This document shows, in pieces, positions 34,584 to 41,268 of a DNA stretch of 41,268 nt. Position numbers and translations under genes: made by a program. The stretch covers positions 6,984 to 48,251 of the forward strand of contig NZ_JAKGBU010000033.1 in NCBI RefSeq assembly GCF_021555155.1, in the 5' to 3' direction. Origin of the DNA: Rhizobium alarense. Lineage in GTDB: Bacteria > Pseudomonadota > Alphaproteobacteria > Rhizobiales > Rhizobiaceae. Every line of letters starts with the position of its first letter. The first letter of the stretch is position 1. The notes beneath the pieces were generated by a model. It was not told the origin of the DNA. It did no database searches and saw only the letters and a program-made list of their open reading frames with translations.

Positions 34584-35471
34584 ATGGCGGTACCTTTCGA
34601 TCAATTGGACGGGCAGATCTGGTTCAACGGCGAATTCGTCGACTGGAAGGATGCGAAAATCCACGTGCTGACCCACGGCCTGCATTATGCGAGCGCCGTC
34701 TTCGAGGGCGAGCGCGCGTATGGCGGCCGCATCTTCAAGCTCACCGAACACAACCAGCGGCTCCATCAGTCGGCCGAGATCCTCGGCTTCAAGATTCCCT
34801 ACAGCGTCGCCGAACTCGACGCGGCGAGCGTCGAACTGCTGAAGCGCCAGGGCTTCTCGGAAGCCTATGTCCGGCCGATCGCCTGGCGCGGCTCGGAGAT
34901 GATGGGCGTTTCGGCGCAGAACAACCGCATCAATGTGGCGATCGCCATCTGGCAGTGGGGCAGCTACTTCAATCCGGCCGAGAAGCTGAAGGGCATCCGC
35001 CTCGACATCGCGGAATACCGCCGCCCCGACCCGAAGACTGCGCCGTCCAAGTCGAAGGCGGCCGGTCTCTACATGATCTGCACGATCTCCAAGCACGCCG
35101 CGGAAGCCAAGGGTTATGCGGATGCGATGATGCTCGACTATCGCGGCCAGGTCGCCGAGGCGACCGGCGCCAACATCTTCTTCGTGAAGGACGGCGTGAT
35201 CCACACGCCGGTGCCGGACTGCTTCCTTGACGGCATCACGCGCCGCACGGTCATCGAACTCGCCAGGCGCCGCGGCTACCAGGTGGTCGAGCGCGTCATC
35301 CTGCCGGAGGAGCTTTCCGGCTTCAGCGAGTGCTTCCTGACCGGATCGGCGGCCGAGGTCACGCCCGTCTCGGAGATCGGCCCCTATCGCTTCATGCCGG
35401 CCGCGATCTGCGAGACGCTGATGAACGACTACATGAAAGAGGTCTATCCGGTCGCCGCCGCGGCGGAATGA
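34584..35471 (+). CDS. ilvE: Branched-chain amino acid aminotransferase
   Basis: The 295-residue PLP enzyme of fold type IV transfers an amino group between glutamate and branched-chain 2-oxo acids. Conserved segments include the GLHYASAVFEGERAYGG strand, AYVRPIAWRG, the catalytic-lysine region (SKSKAAGLYM, and later GYADAMMLDYRGQVAEATG), and ECFLTGSAAEVTPV. GGAGGAAG precedes the ATG at 34584 by seven bases; the frame is open eight codons upstream. Length is as expected. A GC-rich hairpin follows 29 bases after the stop. The gene stands alone, divergent from petP. Confidence 0.94.
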   Translation: MAVPFDQLDGQIWFNGEFVDWKDAKIHVLTHGLHYASAVFEGERAYGGRIFKLTEHNQRLHQSAEILGFKIPYSVAELDAASVELLKRQGFSEAYVRPIAWRGSEMMGVSAQNNRINVAIAIWQWGSYFNPAEKLKGIRLDIAEYRRPDPKTAPSKSKAAGLYMICTISKHAAEAKGYADAMMLDYRGQVAEATGANIFFVKDGVIHTPVPDCFLDGITRRTVIELARRRGYQVVERVILPEELSGFSECFLTGSAAEVTPVSEIGPYRFMPAAICETLMNDYMKEVYPVAAAAE

Positions 35472-35499
35472 CCGGCACCGGCTCCCCTCCGAAAAGCTG

Positions 35500-35521
35500 A
35501 AGGCGGCCCAGGGGCCGCCTT
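35500..35521 (+). terminator. Hairpin downstream of ilvE
   Basis: AAGGCGGCCC and GGGCCGCCTT form a perfect ten-pair stem with an AG loop. The following TCTCC is not a T tract, so this is a hairpin terminator of uncertain strength. Confidence 0.6.
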
Positions 35522-35538
35522 CTCCGTCGGCGGATCTG

Positions 35539-35802
35539 CTACCGCTTGTTCATCACGGCGCCGACGATTGCCTGCAGCACACCGCCGCCGACAAGGCCGG
35601 CAATGGCATCGGACACGAGACCGGTCAGCCCGGCTTCCCCCCCGACGAGCTGCAGCAGCAGCCCGCCGCCGACGCCGCCGATCGCGCCGACGATGGTGCG
35701 GACGATCACGCTGACCGCCTGCTGCTTCAGCGCCGCCCCGGCGGCATTGCCTCCGATCGCGCCTGCGATCAGTTGTGTGACGATCGGCATCAATGCTTCC
35801 AT
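35539..35802 (-). CDS. Glycine-zipper small membrane protein
   Basis: I do not recognise this 87-residue protein. It is hydrophobic and rich in glycine and alanine with many GxxxG spacings (AGAIGGNAAGAALKQQ, GAIGGVGGGLLLQLVGG, GLVGGGVLQAIVGAV), and ends in a basic MNKR. Such glycine zippers pack helices tightly in membranes and occur in small channel, bacteriocin-like and stress proteins. The ATG at 35800-35802 is preceded by GGGAGGG, and the frame has no alternative family start. It lies 210 bases downstream of hppD on the same strand, with no gene in the gap. Confidence 0.75.
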   Translation of the reverse strand: MEALMPIVTQLIAGAIGGNAAGAALKQQAVSVIVRTIVGAIGGVGGGLLLQLVGGEAGLTGLVSDAIAGLVGGGVLQAIVGAVMNKR

Positions 35803-36012
35803 GGTTCCCTCCCACATTGACCGCGCCCGAGCGCGGAACAGCGTCACGATTGCGGGCCGGCCCGCGAGCCCTCCCGGTGCCGGATCCCGGCAGCTCCTAC
35901 CGTGGTTGTGAATCGGGGCGCTGTCAATTTGCCGTGGGAGGCCGGGCGGCATCTGCAGGCGACGGACGGGCGGTCCGTCGCCGGCCCGCCCTGCACCCCT
36001 CCCGCCTGTCCT

Positions 36013-37122
36013 TTATTCGGCTGCGTCGTTGAAGACGCCGCGGCGGATCTGGTCTTCCTCGATGGATTCGAAGAGCGCCTTGAAATTGCCTTCGCCGAAA
36101 CCCTCGTCGCCCTTCCTCTGGATGAACTCGAAGAAGATCGGGCCGATCACCGTCTTCGAGAAGATCTGCAGCAGGATCTTCGTCATGCCGCCGTCGACGA
36201 CGCCTTCGCCGTCGATCAGGATGCCGTGCGTCTTCAGCCGGTCGATCGGCTCCTCGTGGCCGTGCACCCGTTCCTGGGACTTCTCGTAGTAGGTGTCGGG
36301 CGGGCCGGGCATGAATTTGAGGCCGTTTGCCGCGAGCCGATCGGTCGCGTCGTAGATGTCCTCGGTGCCGACGGCGATGTGCTGGATGCCTTCGCCCTTG
36401 TACTTGCGCAGATATTCCTCGATCTGGCTCCTGTCGTCCGTCGACTCGTTGAGCGGAATGCGGATCTTGCCGCAGGGCGAGGTGATCGCGCGCGACACGA
36501 GGCCACTCATCTTGCCGGCAATGTCGAAGAAGTGGATCTGCCGGAAGTTGAAGAGTTCCCGGTAGAAGGCCCACCACTTGTCCATGTTGCCGCGGAAGAC
36601 GTTGTGCGTCAGGTGGTCGAGATAGTAGAAGCCGACGCCTTCCGGCTTTGGGTCGCGCTCGCCGATCCAGTCGAATTCCGCCTCGTAGGGCGAGCCCTTT
36701 TCGCCATAGGTCTCGACGAAATAGAGGATTGATCCGCCGATGCCGACGATCGCCGGCACGTCGAGGCACTTGTCGCCGCCGGTATATTCCTCCGCGCCCA
36801 TCGCCACTGCATGTTTCAGCGCGTGCTGCGCATCGACGACGCGCCACGCCATGGAGGGGGCGCAGGGCCCGTGCTTGTCGACGAAGCGGTCGGCGAACGA
36901 GCCTTTCTCGGCATTCAGGATGTAGTTGATGTCACCCTGGCGCCAGACGGTGATGTTCCTGGACCGGTGCTTGGCAACCTTTGTGTAGCCCATGCGCCCG
37001 AAGAGCTCTTCGAGCTTCTCCGGCTCGGGATGGGCGAATTCCACGAATTCGAAGCCGTCGGTGCCGGCGGGGTTGGCGGCCGAAATCTCGGCCGGCGGTG
37101 CGTCATGCGGGAAAGGCCCCAT
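36013..37122 (-). CDS. hppD: 4-Hydroxyphenylpyruvate dioxygenase
   Basis: The 369-residue non-heme iron enzyme converts 4-hydroxyphenylpyruvate to homogentisate in tyrosine breakdown. Ligand positions are H170 (YYLDHLTHNV), H248 (GIQHIAVGT) and E332 (IFFEFIQRKG). Both vicinal-oxygen-chelate domains are complete and the length is normal. AGGAGG precedes the ATG at 37120-37122. It is divergent from an Lrp/AsnC-type gene, with a perfect dyad between them, so control by that regulator is likely. No other tyrosine catabolic gene (hmgA, fahA, maiA) lies in the window. Confidence 0.96.
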   Translation of the reverse strand: MGPFPHDAPPAEISAANPAGTDGFEFVEFAHPEPEKLEELFGRMGYTKVAKHRSRNITVWRQGDINYILNAEKGSFADRFVDKHGPCAPSMAWRVVDAQHALKHAVAMGAEEYTGGDKCLDVPAIVGIGGSILYFVETYGEKGSPYEAEFDWIGERDPKPEGVGFYYLDHLTHNVFRGNMDKWWAFYRELFNFRQIHFFDIAGKMSGLVSRAITSPCGKIRIPLNESTDDRSQIEEYLRKYKGEGIQHIAVGTEDIYDATDRLAANGLKFMPGPPDTYYEKSQERVHGHEEPIDRLKTHGILIDGEGVVDGGMTKILLQIFSKTVIGPIFFEFIQRKGDEGFGEGNFKALFESIEEDQIRRGVFNDAAE

Positions 37123-37206
37123 CTCATCCTCCTATGGTCATCCGCGCACAGTATGAGCTTCTCTCGCCGCAATGTGCTTGCATTCTGCCGATTCATGGCG
37201 AAAATT

Positions 37207-37223
37207 ATGCATGAAACATGCAT
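37207..37223. promoter_or_regulatory. Perfect 7-3-7 dyad between hppD and the Lrp-type gene
   Basis: ATGCATG (37207-37213), AAA, CATGCAT (37217-37223). It ends 13 bases before the AGGAGG of the lrp-type gene, so it would overlap the start of that transcript, a common place for autorepression. The geometry equals that of the acdR-acdS dyad. Confidence 0.68.
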
Positions 37224-37248
37224 TAAGACGGCTTTAGGAGGCATTTTT

Positions 37249-37707
37249 ATGCGTATCGACGACTTCGACCGCAAGCTGCTGCTGCATCTCCAGCAGGACG
37301 CGCGGCTGACCAACAACGAGCTGTCCGAGCGCATCAATCTTTCGCCGTCGCAATGTTCGCGGCGGCGGGCTCGGCTCGAGGAGGAGGGCATCATCCGTGC
37401 CTATCGGGCGGAACTCGACCGCGAGAAGCTCGATCTCGGCATCGTCATCATCGTCACGGTGACGCTTGCCACCCACAACCGCGACAATGCCCAGCGCTTC
37501 GCACGGCTCATTTCGAGTTTGCCGGAAGTGCTCGAAGCCTTCTCGCTGACCGGCGAGATGGACTATGTCATCAAGGTGGTCGTGCCGAACCTCAAGGCGC
37601 TTTCCGCTTTCGTCAACGACGTGCTGCTGCCGCACGAATCCGTCGCGCATGTGAAGACGGCGATCGTGCTCGACACGCTGAAGGAGACGACGGCCCTGCC
37701 GATCTGA
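37249..37707 (+). CDS. Lrp/AsnC-family regulator, probable controller of hppD
   Basis: The 152-residue protein has an N-terminal helix-turn-helix (LTNNELSERINLSPSQCSRR) and a RAM domain with EAFSLTGEMDYVIKVVVPNL (about 100-119). AGGAGG at 37236-37241 lies seven bases before the ATG at 37249. It is divergent from hppD, and a perfect dyad stands between them. Lrp-family regulators beside hppD usually respond to tyrosine or phenylalanine; the ligand here is inference. The end TALPI is typical of the family. The next gene is 160 bases downstream. Confidence 0.92.
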   Translation: MRIDDFDRKLLLHLQQDARLTNNELSERINLSPSQCSRRRARLEEEGIIRAYRAELDREKLDLGIVIIVTVTLATHNRDNAQRFARLISSLPEVLEAFSLTGEMDYVIKVVVPNLKALSAFVNDVLLPHESVAHVKTAIVLDTLKETTALPI

Positions 37708-37867
37708 AGGGGGGCATCCCGCCGGGCGCCGTTCGGCGGCCTGTGCATTGATGTCACGTTTTGCCTGTCGCCTGTCACCCCGGGAACAGATCGTGGCGGC
37801 CTGCCATTGTACGCCTGACACAGCTTCGATGCGGCGCCTGCCGCAGGCACAGACAGGGACAAAGGCA

Positions 37868-38032
37868 ATGGACACGCAACCCGCTTCCGACCGGCAGACC
37901 GTCGCCACACGGCTTCGCCCGATCGTCTTGATCTACGCGGCCTTGAACGTGGCGGTCGCGGCGCTTCTTCTTTCAACGGTATCGCCGACCCTGCCGGTGG
38001 CGGCCAACCAGGAGATCGCCAGCATCCGGTAA
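37868..38032 (+). CDS. Short membrane peptide of unknown function
   Basis: A 54-residue frame starts at an ATG with AAAGG five bases upstream. The sequence has a polar N-terminal part (DTQPASDRQTVATRLRP), one hydrophobic helix (about 18-40, IVLIYAALNVAVAALLLSTV) and a short periplasmic-type tail (TLPVAANQEIASIR). The helix followed by a proline-rich VSPTLPVA looks designed for a membrane. The frame is open further upstream (to 37748) but that part is not protein-like. It could be a real small protein or an unused frame. Confidence 0.5.
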   Translation: MDTQPASDRQTVATRLRPIVLIYAALNVAVAALLLSTVSPTLPVAANQEIASIR

Positions 38033-38107
38033 GACCGCATCCGGGCTTGGTTCGCTCCCGGCTCGCGGTCTATAGAGGCTGGGAACGAACGAGCGAACGA
38101 GGGCGCC

Positions 38108-38755
38108 ATGGGCATGCTTCAGGCGGGGATCATCCCCGTCACCCCCTTCCAGCAGAACTGCACCATCCTTTACGACATGGAGACGAAGGAAGGCGTGGTC
38201 GTCGATCCGGGCGGCGACGTCGAGGTGATCCTGAGAACGGTGGAAGAGAACGGCATCGCGCTCAAGGCGATCTGGCTGACGCATGGCCATATCGACCATG
38301 CGGGCGGCGCGAAGGAGCTGAAGGATGCACTCGGGCTCGAGATCATCGGCCCGCACAAGAACGACCTGCCGCTGCTCGAGAAGCTCGAAAGCCAGGCGGC
38401 CATGTTCGGCGTGCCGATGAAGGTGAAGAATGTCGTGCCGGACCGCTGGCTGGATGAGGGCGACCGCGTGTCCTTCGGCGCACACGAATTCGAGGTCTAC
38501 CACACGCCCGGCCATGCGCCCGGCCACGTCATCTACTTCAACCGTGCGCAGGGCTTCGCGCATCTCGGCGACGTGCTCTTCCGCGGCTCGATCGGCCGCA
38601 CCGACCTGCCGGGCGGCAACCACCGGCAATTGCTGGACTCGATCCGGGACAAGGTCTTTCCGCTCGGCGACGCGACCGGTTTTCTCTGCGGGCACGGGCC
38701 GGGCGGGCAGATCGGCGAAGAGCGCCGCACGAACCCGTTCCTGCGCGGGCTCTAG
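38108..38755 (+). CDS. MBL-fold (metallo-beta-lactamase superfamily) hydrolase, YcbL/glyoxalase II-like
   Basis: The 215-residue protein has the zinc-binding motif LTHGHIDHAGG with H59, H61, D63 and H64, then the later HTPGHAPGHVIYF histidine (about residue 138) and GDVLFRGSIGRTDLPGG (about 156-172). The C-terminal HGPGGQIGEERRTNPFL completes the glyoxalase II-like set. It lacks the extra C-terminal domain of true glyoxalase II, so it may act on other thioesters. GAGGG lies about seven bases before the ATG at 38108; a second ATG two codons later is possible. It stands alone. Confidence 0.9.
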   Translation: MGMLQAGIIPVTPFQQNCTILYDMETKEGVVVDPGGDVEVILRTVEENGIALKAIWLTHGHIDHAGGAKELKDALGLEIIGPHKNDLPLLEKLESQAAMFGVPMKVKNVVPDRWLDEGDRVSFGAHEFEVYHTPGHAPGHVIYFNRAQGFAHLGDVLFRGSIGRTDLPGGNHRQLLDSIRDKVFPLGDATGFLCGHGPGGQIGEERRTNPFLRGL

Positions 38756-38802
38756 CGACGGATCGCGACGGGGGCGGGCGAACCCGCCCCCGTCGAAGGC
38801 AT

Positions 38803-39204
38803 TCAGCCGGCAGTGCAGAAATGCTGCAGCCCGTCGTAGCCGATATAGGTGCCGCTTTGTGAATTGAACGACCGGTAACGGGCCGAGCAGTAGTCATACC
38901 AGGCCGGAGACCAGGGTTCGAGCGAGTTCACGACGATGGGCTCGCGGTAGACGCGGCGGACCGGATAGTATTCCGGCTCGACATAGACGCGCCGCGGCGG
39001 CGGTTCATAGTAACGCGACCCGGAATTGGCAATCGCGCCGCCGATGATCATGCCGGTGGCGAGCCCGACGGCGCCGGCTGCCCAGGCGTCGCCGTGATTG
39101 TGATGGCGCCGGTAGCGGTCACGCGCATCCGCCGCGCCGATCGAGGAAAGGACGGTTGCCGCGACGGCGGCGGTCAGTACGAGGGTCTTGGCGATCGTGT
39201 TCAT
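38803..39204 (-). CDS. BA14K-family protein
   Basis: The 133-residue precursor has a signal peptide (about 1-27, MNTIAKTLVLTAAVAATVLSSIGAADA) and a tail with the BA14K motif WYDYCSARYRSFNSQSGTYIG followed by GLQHFC, in which two cysteines could pair. The middle has a glycine-rich hydrophobic stretch (AAGAVGLATGMIIGGAIA) that may be a membrane anchor. The family was named after an immunoreactive Brucella protein and is found in many Rhizobiales envelopes; the function is unknown. AGGAAG precedes the ATG at 39202-39204. Confidence 0.9.
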   Translation of the reverse strand: MNTIAKTLVLTAAVAATVLSSIGAADARDRYRRHHNHGDAWAAGAVGLATGMIIGGAIANSGSRYYEPPPRRVYVEPEYYPVRRVYREPIVVNSLEPWSPAWYDYCSARYRSFNSQSGTYIGYDGLQHFCTAG

Positions 39205-39293
39205 CTTCCTGCTCCCGTGAAGCCGACGGGCGGTGTGCCCGATCGAGGAAACAGGATGGAAGCTAGGCCCGTTCGTCTGAACCGCGTCTGAAT

Positions 39294-39319
39294 AAAAAAA
39301 CCCGGCATCGCTGCCGGGC
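39294..39319 (-). terminator. Rho-independent terminator of cspA
   Basis: On the minus strand GCCCGGCA pairs with TGCCGGGT around a GCGA loop and is followed by seven U residues. It lies 30 bases downstream of the cspA stop. Confidence 0.9.
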
Positions 39320-39348
39320 TTCAACGTGTAACGCTCCGCAGGCCCGGC

Positions 39349-39564
39349 TCAGCCGGAGATCTGCAGATTGACCGCCTTGGGGCCTTTGCCGCGGCGATCC
39401 GGTTCCGTGTCGAAGCTAACCTTCTGATTCTCGGTGAGTCCGTTCAGGCCCGAAGCCTGTACGGCGGAAATGTGTACGAAGATGTCCGCACCACCGTTGT
39501 CCGGCTTGATAAAGCCGAAACCCTTTTCGGTGTTGAAGAATTTTACAGTGCCAGTCTCGGCCAT
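39349..39564 (-). CDS. cspA: Cold-shock domain protein
   Basis: The 71-residue protein is a single cold-shock domain with both nucleic-acid-binding motifs: KGFGFIKP (RNP1-like, about 14-21) and DIFVHISAV (RNP2-like, about 27-35). Such proteins melt RNA secondary structure. AAAAGGA lies about ten bases upstream of the ATG at 39562-39564. The 5' side has a 425-base non-coding gap before the next gene, in which a long leader could fold, as in other cold-shock mRNAs. A strong terminator follows. Confidence 0.95.
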   Translation of the reverse strand: MAETGTVKFFNTEKGFGFIKPDNGGADIFVHISAVQASGLNGLTENQKVSFDTEPDRRGKGPKAVNLQISG

Positions 39565-39989
39565 GCGTCAGGTCCTTTTCTCTCTGCCCGTTTGCGTGGC
39601 GGCGGGCAGCATGTCAGTTTTGCCCCGAAGGGCGTGAGGCAGGCAGTTCTCGATGTGAGGAAAGGGTCCTGTCTGTTGCCACAGTCAACCGCCCGGTCGT
39701 TCGAGAGAACTGCCGGCTTCGGTTGCCCGGAATTTTCGCGTCTCCGGCGCGCTTTTATTCAAGGTCTTCCCATGTTCGCAAATTGCCCGAACGAAGCAAG
39801 AGTGCTGTGTTTATCTTGAATTGGCAAGCAAAAGTTTTCCGACCCTTTACGGTTGCCTAACTTTGGTCAAATTCGAAGCGATTGCCGAAAAAAACCTCAA
39901 GCTTGTGGGTAAACCTTCTTCACTGGGAAGGAGTTATATTTCGTCGCGGTGCAACGTCCCGGAAATGTCTCGACGTGCCTGCGGGGCTC
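39565..39989 (-). promoter_or_regulatory. Non-coding region with probable long cspA leader
   Basis: This 425-base gap between cspA and the EamA gene has no plausible gene on either strand. It is less GC-rich than its surroundings toward its right side. GGCAGTTCTC (39642-39651) and GAGAACTGCC (39705-39714) are a perfect ten-base inverted repeat with a 53-base loop, which would fold the cspA leader on the minus strand. A separate CCTTC/GAAGG hairpin lies near 39919-39936. I see no convincing -35/-10 pair, so the promoter position is unknown. Confidence 0.5.
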
Positions 39990-40886
39990 TCAGACGGTAG
40001 CCGAGCGACGGCGTCCCTTCGTGAGTTCCGGCACCAGTTCGGTCGCGAGCATCGTGACGAAGATCACGACGCAGCCGGCGTAACCCATGCTGCTGATCTT
40101 CTCGCCGAGCAGCAGCACGCCGAACAGCGCGGCGAAGAGCGCCTCGCTCGACAGGAAGATCGCGGCCTGCGGCGCGGTCGTATAGCGTTGCGCCACGTTC
40201 TGGCAGATGAAGGCGAGCCCGCTCGAGAAGAAGCCGGCATAGAGGATCTCCGGCAGCGCGCCGCTGATTGCCGCGACGCTGACGGGTTCCAGCATCGCGC
40301 CGGCAAGGCAGCCGAGCACCGCACAGACGCCGAACTGCACGGCGGACAGCGCCAACGGGCGGCCGGAGCGGGTCGCGAAGACGCCGACGCAGATCACCTG
40401 CGCCGACCACAGCACGGCGCAGGCCACGGTGAGCAGGTCGCCGACCGACAGTGCGGAGAGCACGCCGCCGCTCAGGAGATAGATGCCGAAAGCGGAGAAC
40501 AGGGCGGCGGGCCAGATGATCCAGTGCGGCCTGCTGCGCAGGAAGAGCACGGTGAGGATCGGCGTGAAGACGACGTAGAGGCCGGTGAGGAAACCCGAAT
40601 TGGTGACCGTCGTCGTGAGCAGGCCGGCCTGCTGGGTGGCTGCAGCGGCGAAAAGGGCGAGGCCCGTCAGGACAAAGCCCAGCCGGTGTGCCGGGCGCGC
40701 CGGAGCCGCCGCGCGCCGCCGTTCGACGAACGCGAAGGGGAGGGAGACCAGGGTGGCGACCGCGAAGCGCAGGCCGATGAACCAGAAGGGGCCGAGGCTC
40801 TCCATCGCCGTCGACTGCGCGATGAAGCCCGCACCCCAGATGGCACCGGCAAGCAGCAGCAGAAGGTTCGCCTGGAGGCGCGTCAT
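39990..40886 (-). CDS. EamA/DMT-family membrane transporter
   Basis: The 298-residue protein has ten predicted membrane helices in two EamA repeats (start LLLLLAGAIWGAGFIAQSTA, split here as LLLLLAGAIWGAG and FIAQSTAMESLGPFW; second repeat from about 155; end GYAGCVVIFVTMLATELV). Members of this family export amino acids, nucleosides or drugs; the substrate is not evident. I put the start at the ATG at 40884-40886 with AGGATT upstream, since the long frame upstream of it is not protein-like. Its ATG overlaps the stop of the upstream remnant by four bases (ATGA). Confidence 0.9.
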   Translation of the reverse strand: MTRLQANLLLLLAGAIWGAGFIAQSTAMESLGPFWFIGLRFAVATLVSLPFAFVERRRAAAPARPAHRLGFVLTGLALFAAAATQQAGLLTTTVTNSGFLTGLYVVFTPILTVLFLRSRPHWIIWPAALFSAFGIYLLSGGVLSALSVGDLLTVACAVLWSAQVICVGVFATRSGRPLALSAVQFGVCAVLGCLAGAMLEPVSVAAISGALPEILYAGFFSSGLAFICQNVAQRYTTAPQAAIFLSSEALFAALFGVLLLGEKISSMGYAGCVVIFVTMLATELVPELTKGRRRSATV

Positions 40887-41236
40887 GGTCGAATCCTGTC
40901 GGAAGGGCGTCCGCTGCGCGCGGTAGCATCCGGCGGCGTCGGCAGGCAAGAGCGCGGCGCCTGTTCCGATGCCGGAGCGCGGGAAGCCCGCAGCAGGCCG
41001 CCGCCGTCCGTCAGAACCAGGATCACCGCGTCCGGGGCGACATGGACGTCTCGCAGGCGCCCGAACGCGCCGTCGCACAGGCGCTCCTCGGCGGGGATAC
41101 CCGCGCTGAGGGCGGGCAACTGGTCCTTCAGCGCCGAGACCGGCAGGTCTCCGTCCCGCTCGGGAAACATGGCGCCGCGATCAACGCGATTGCCGGCGGA
41201 TCCCGGCAGGAGGGCGGCTGCTCCTAGGCTCAGGAC
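40883..41236 (-). pseudogene. 5'-truncated C-terminal remnant of a PQQ-type sugar dehydrogenase
   Basis: An open frame ending at 40883 encodes GRLRDVHVAPDAVILVLTDGG and LLRASRAP, which look like the C-terminal blade of soluble aldose/glucose dehydrogenases of the YliI type (IRDVRxGPDGxIYxLTD pattern). Only about 116 codons remain, and two in-frame stops (TAG at 41237-41239, TAA at 41240-41242) close it upstream, where an AT-richer stretch begins. No good start codon with ribosome binding site is visible; the first ATG is at 41168-41170. The stop overlaps the EamA start in an ATGA, a sign of an old operon. It could instead be a frameshifted gene whose other part lies beyond the window edge. 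Confidence 0.45.
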
Positions 41237-41268
41237 CTATTAATTTCGTTTGAGATGTGATTCCCGGT

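Noticed and set aside
40883-41170. Treating the 95-residue frame near the right edge as an intact small gene
   Set aside because: Its ATG lacks a ribosome binding site and the sequence matches the C-terminal end of a much longer sugar dehydrogenase; a remnant is more likely.
39882-41243. 453-codon plus-strand frame at the right edge
   Set aside because: Runs antisense through the EamA transporter and shows the usual low-complexity shadow composition.

Overview
The window is a GC-rich chromosomal segment of an alphaproteobacterium, most likely a member of the Rhizobiaceae or a close relative. The evidence is a three-subunit cytochrome bc1 operon (petABC), the ClpS2-type ClpS paralogue, a BA14K-family protein, a ribosomal protein L25 of the long CTC type, a Pth with the long C-terminal tail of rhizobia, a petP-petR-histidine kinase cluster, clustered GANTC (CcrM) sites, and an ACC deaminase with its Lrp-type regulator. 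I see no rRNA, tRNA, insertion sequence, CRISPR array or prophage.

Layout. 1-850 (minus): small [2Fe-2S] subunit and the start of the molybdopterin subunit of an isoquinoline-1-oxidoreductase-like enzyme. 1100-2968: an ABC exporter. 3233-6001: petA-petB-petC, closed by a terminator. 6058-6733 (minus): a PemK/MazF-type toxin behind an unrecognised small gene that may be its antitoxin. 6903-7448: apt. 7461-9594 (minus): two MaoC-fold genes and ychF. 9732-10390: an AbrB/PIN (VapBC-type) toxin-antitoxin pair with a perfect operator palindrome. 10477-11230: clpS2 and a small membrane protein. 11217-16497 (minus): a GNAT acetyltransferase, pth, a periplasmic solute-binding protein, a GGDEF-EAL sensor and rplY. 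16733-23139: mostly plus-strand accessory block with a secreted protein of unknown function, divergent acdR/acdS, a GAF-Fis regulator, an ExaC/AcoD-like aldehyde dehydrogenase and a DUF779 protein. 23151-29087 (minus): prs, a lipoprotein, an M24-fold protein without metal ligands, pgeF, a MidA/NDUFAF7-like methyltransferase and lgt. 29312-31655: ubiK, a YbjN-domain gene, proC and a CsaA-like gene. 31677-34320 (minus): petP, petR and a histidine kinase. 34584-35471: ilvE. 35539-37122 (minus): a glycine-zipper peptide and hppD. 37249-38755: an Lrp-type regulator, a 54-residue membrane peptide and an MBL-fold hydrolase. 38803-41236 (minus): a BA14K protein, cspA, an EamA transporter and a 5'-truncated sugar dehydrogenase remnant.

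How the parts fit. The minus-strand housekeeping genes lgt, midA, pgeF, M24, prs, rplY, pth, GNAT, ychF and maoC look like one ancestral backbone interrupted by three cassettes: acdRS plus aldehyde oxidation, the cyclic-di-GMP sensor with its binding protein, and VapBC plus clpS2. The respiratory theme is strong, with the bc1 complex, its petPR-type regulators about 27 kb away, UbiK for ubiquinone synthesis and MidA for complex I assembly.

The most distinctive non-coding signals are compact perfect dyads in front of regulated genes. Two divergent Lrp/AsnC promoters (acdR/acdS and hppD/lrp) carry dyads of identical 7-3-7 geometry. vapBC has an 8-4-8 palindrome and petP has an 11-7-11 dyad. The GAF-Fis gene has a leader hairpin with an SD-like loop. 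Six GANTC sites crowd about 230 bp upstream of the YbjN gene. Gene functions come from reading the translations; no database search or computed statistic underlies any claim.
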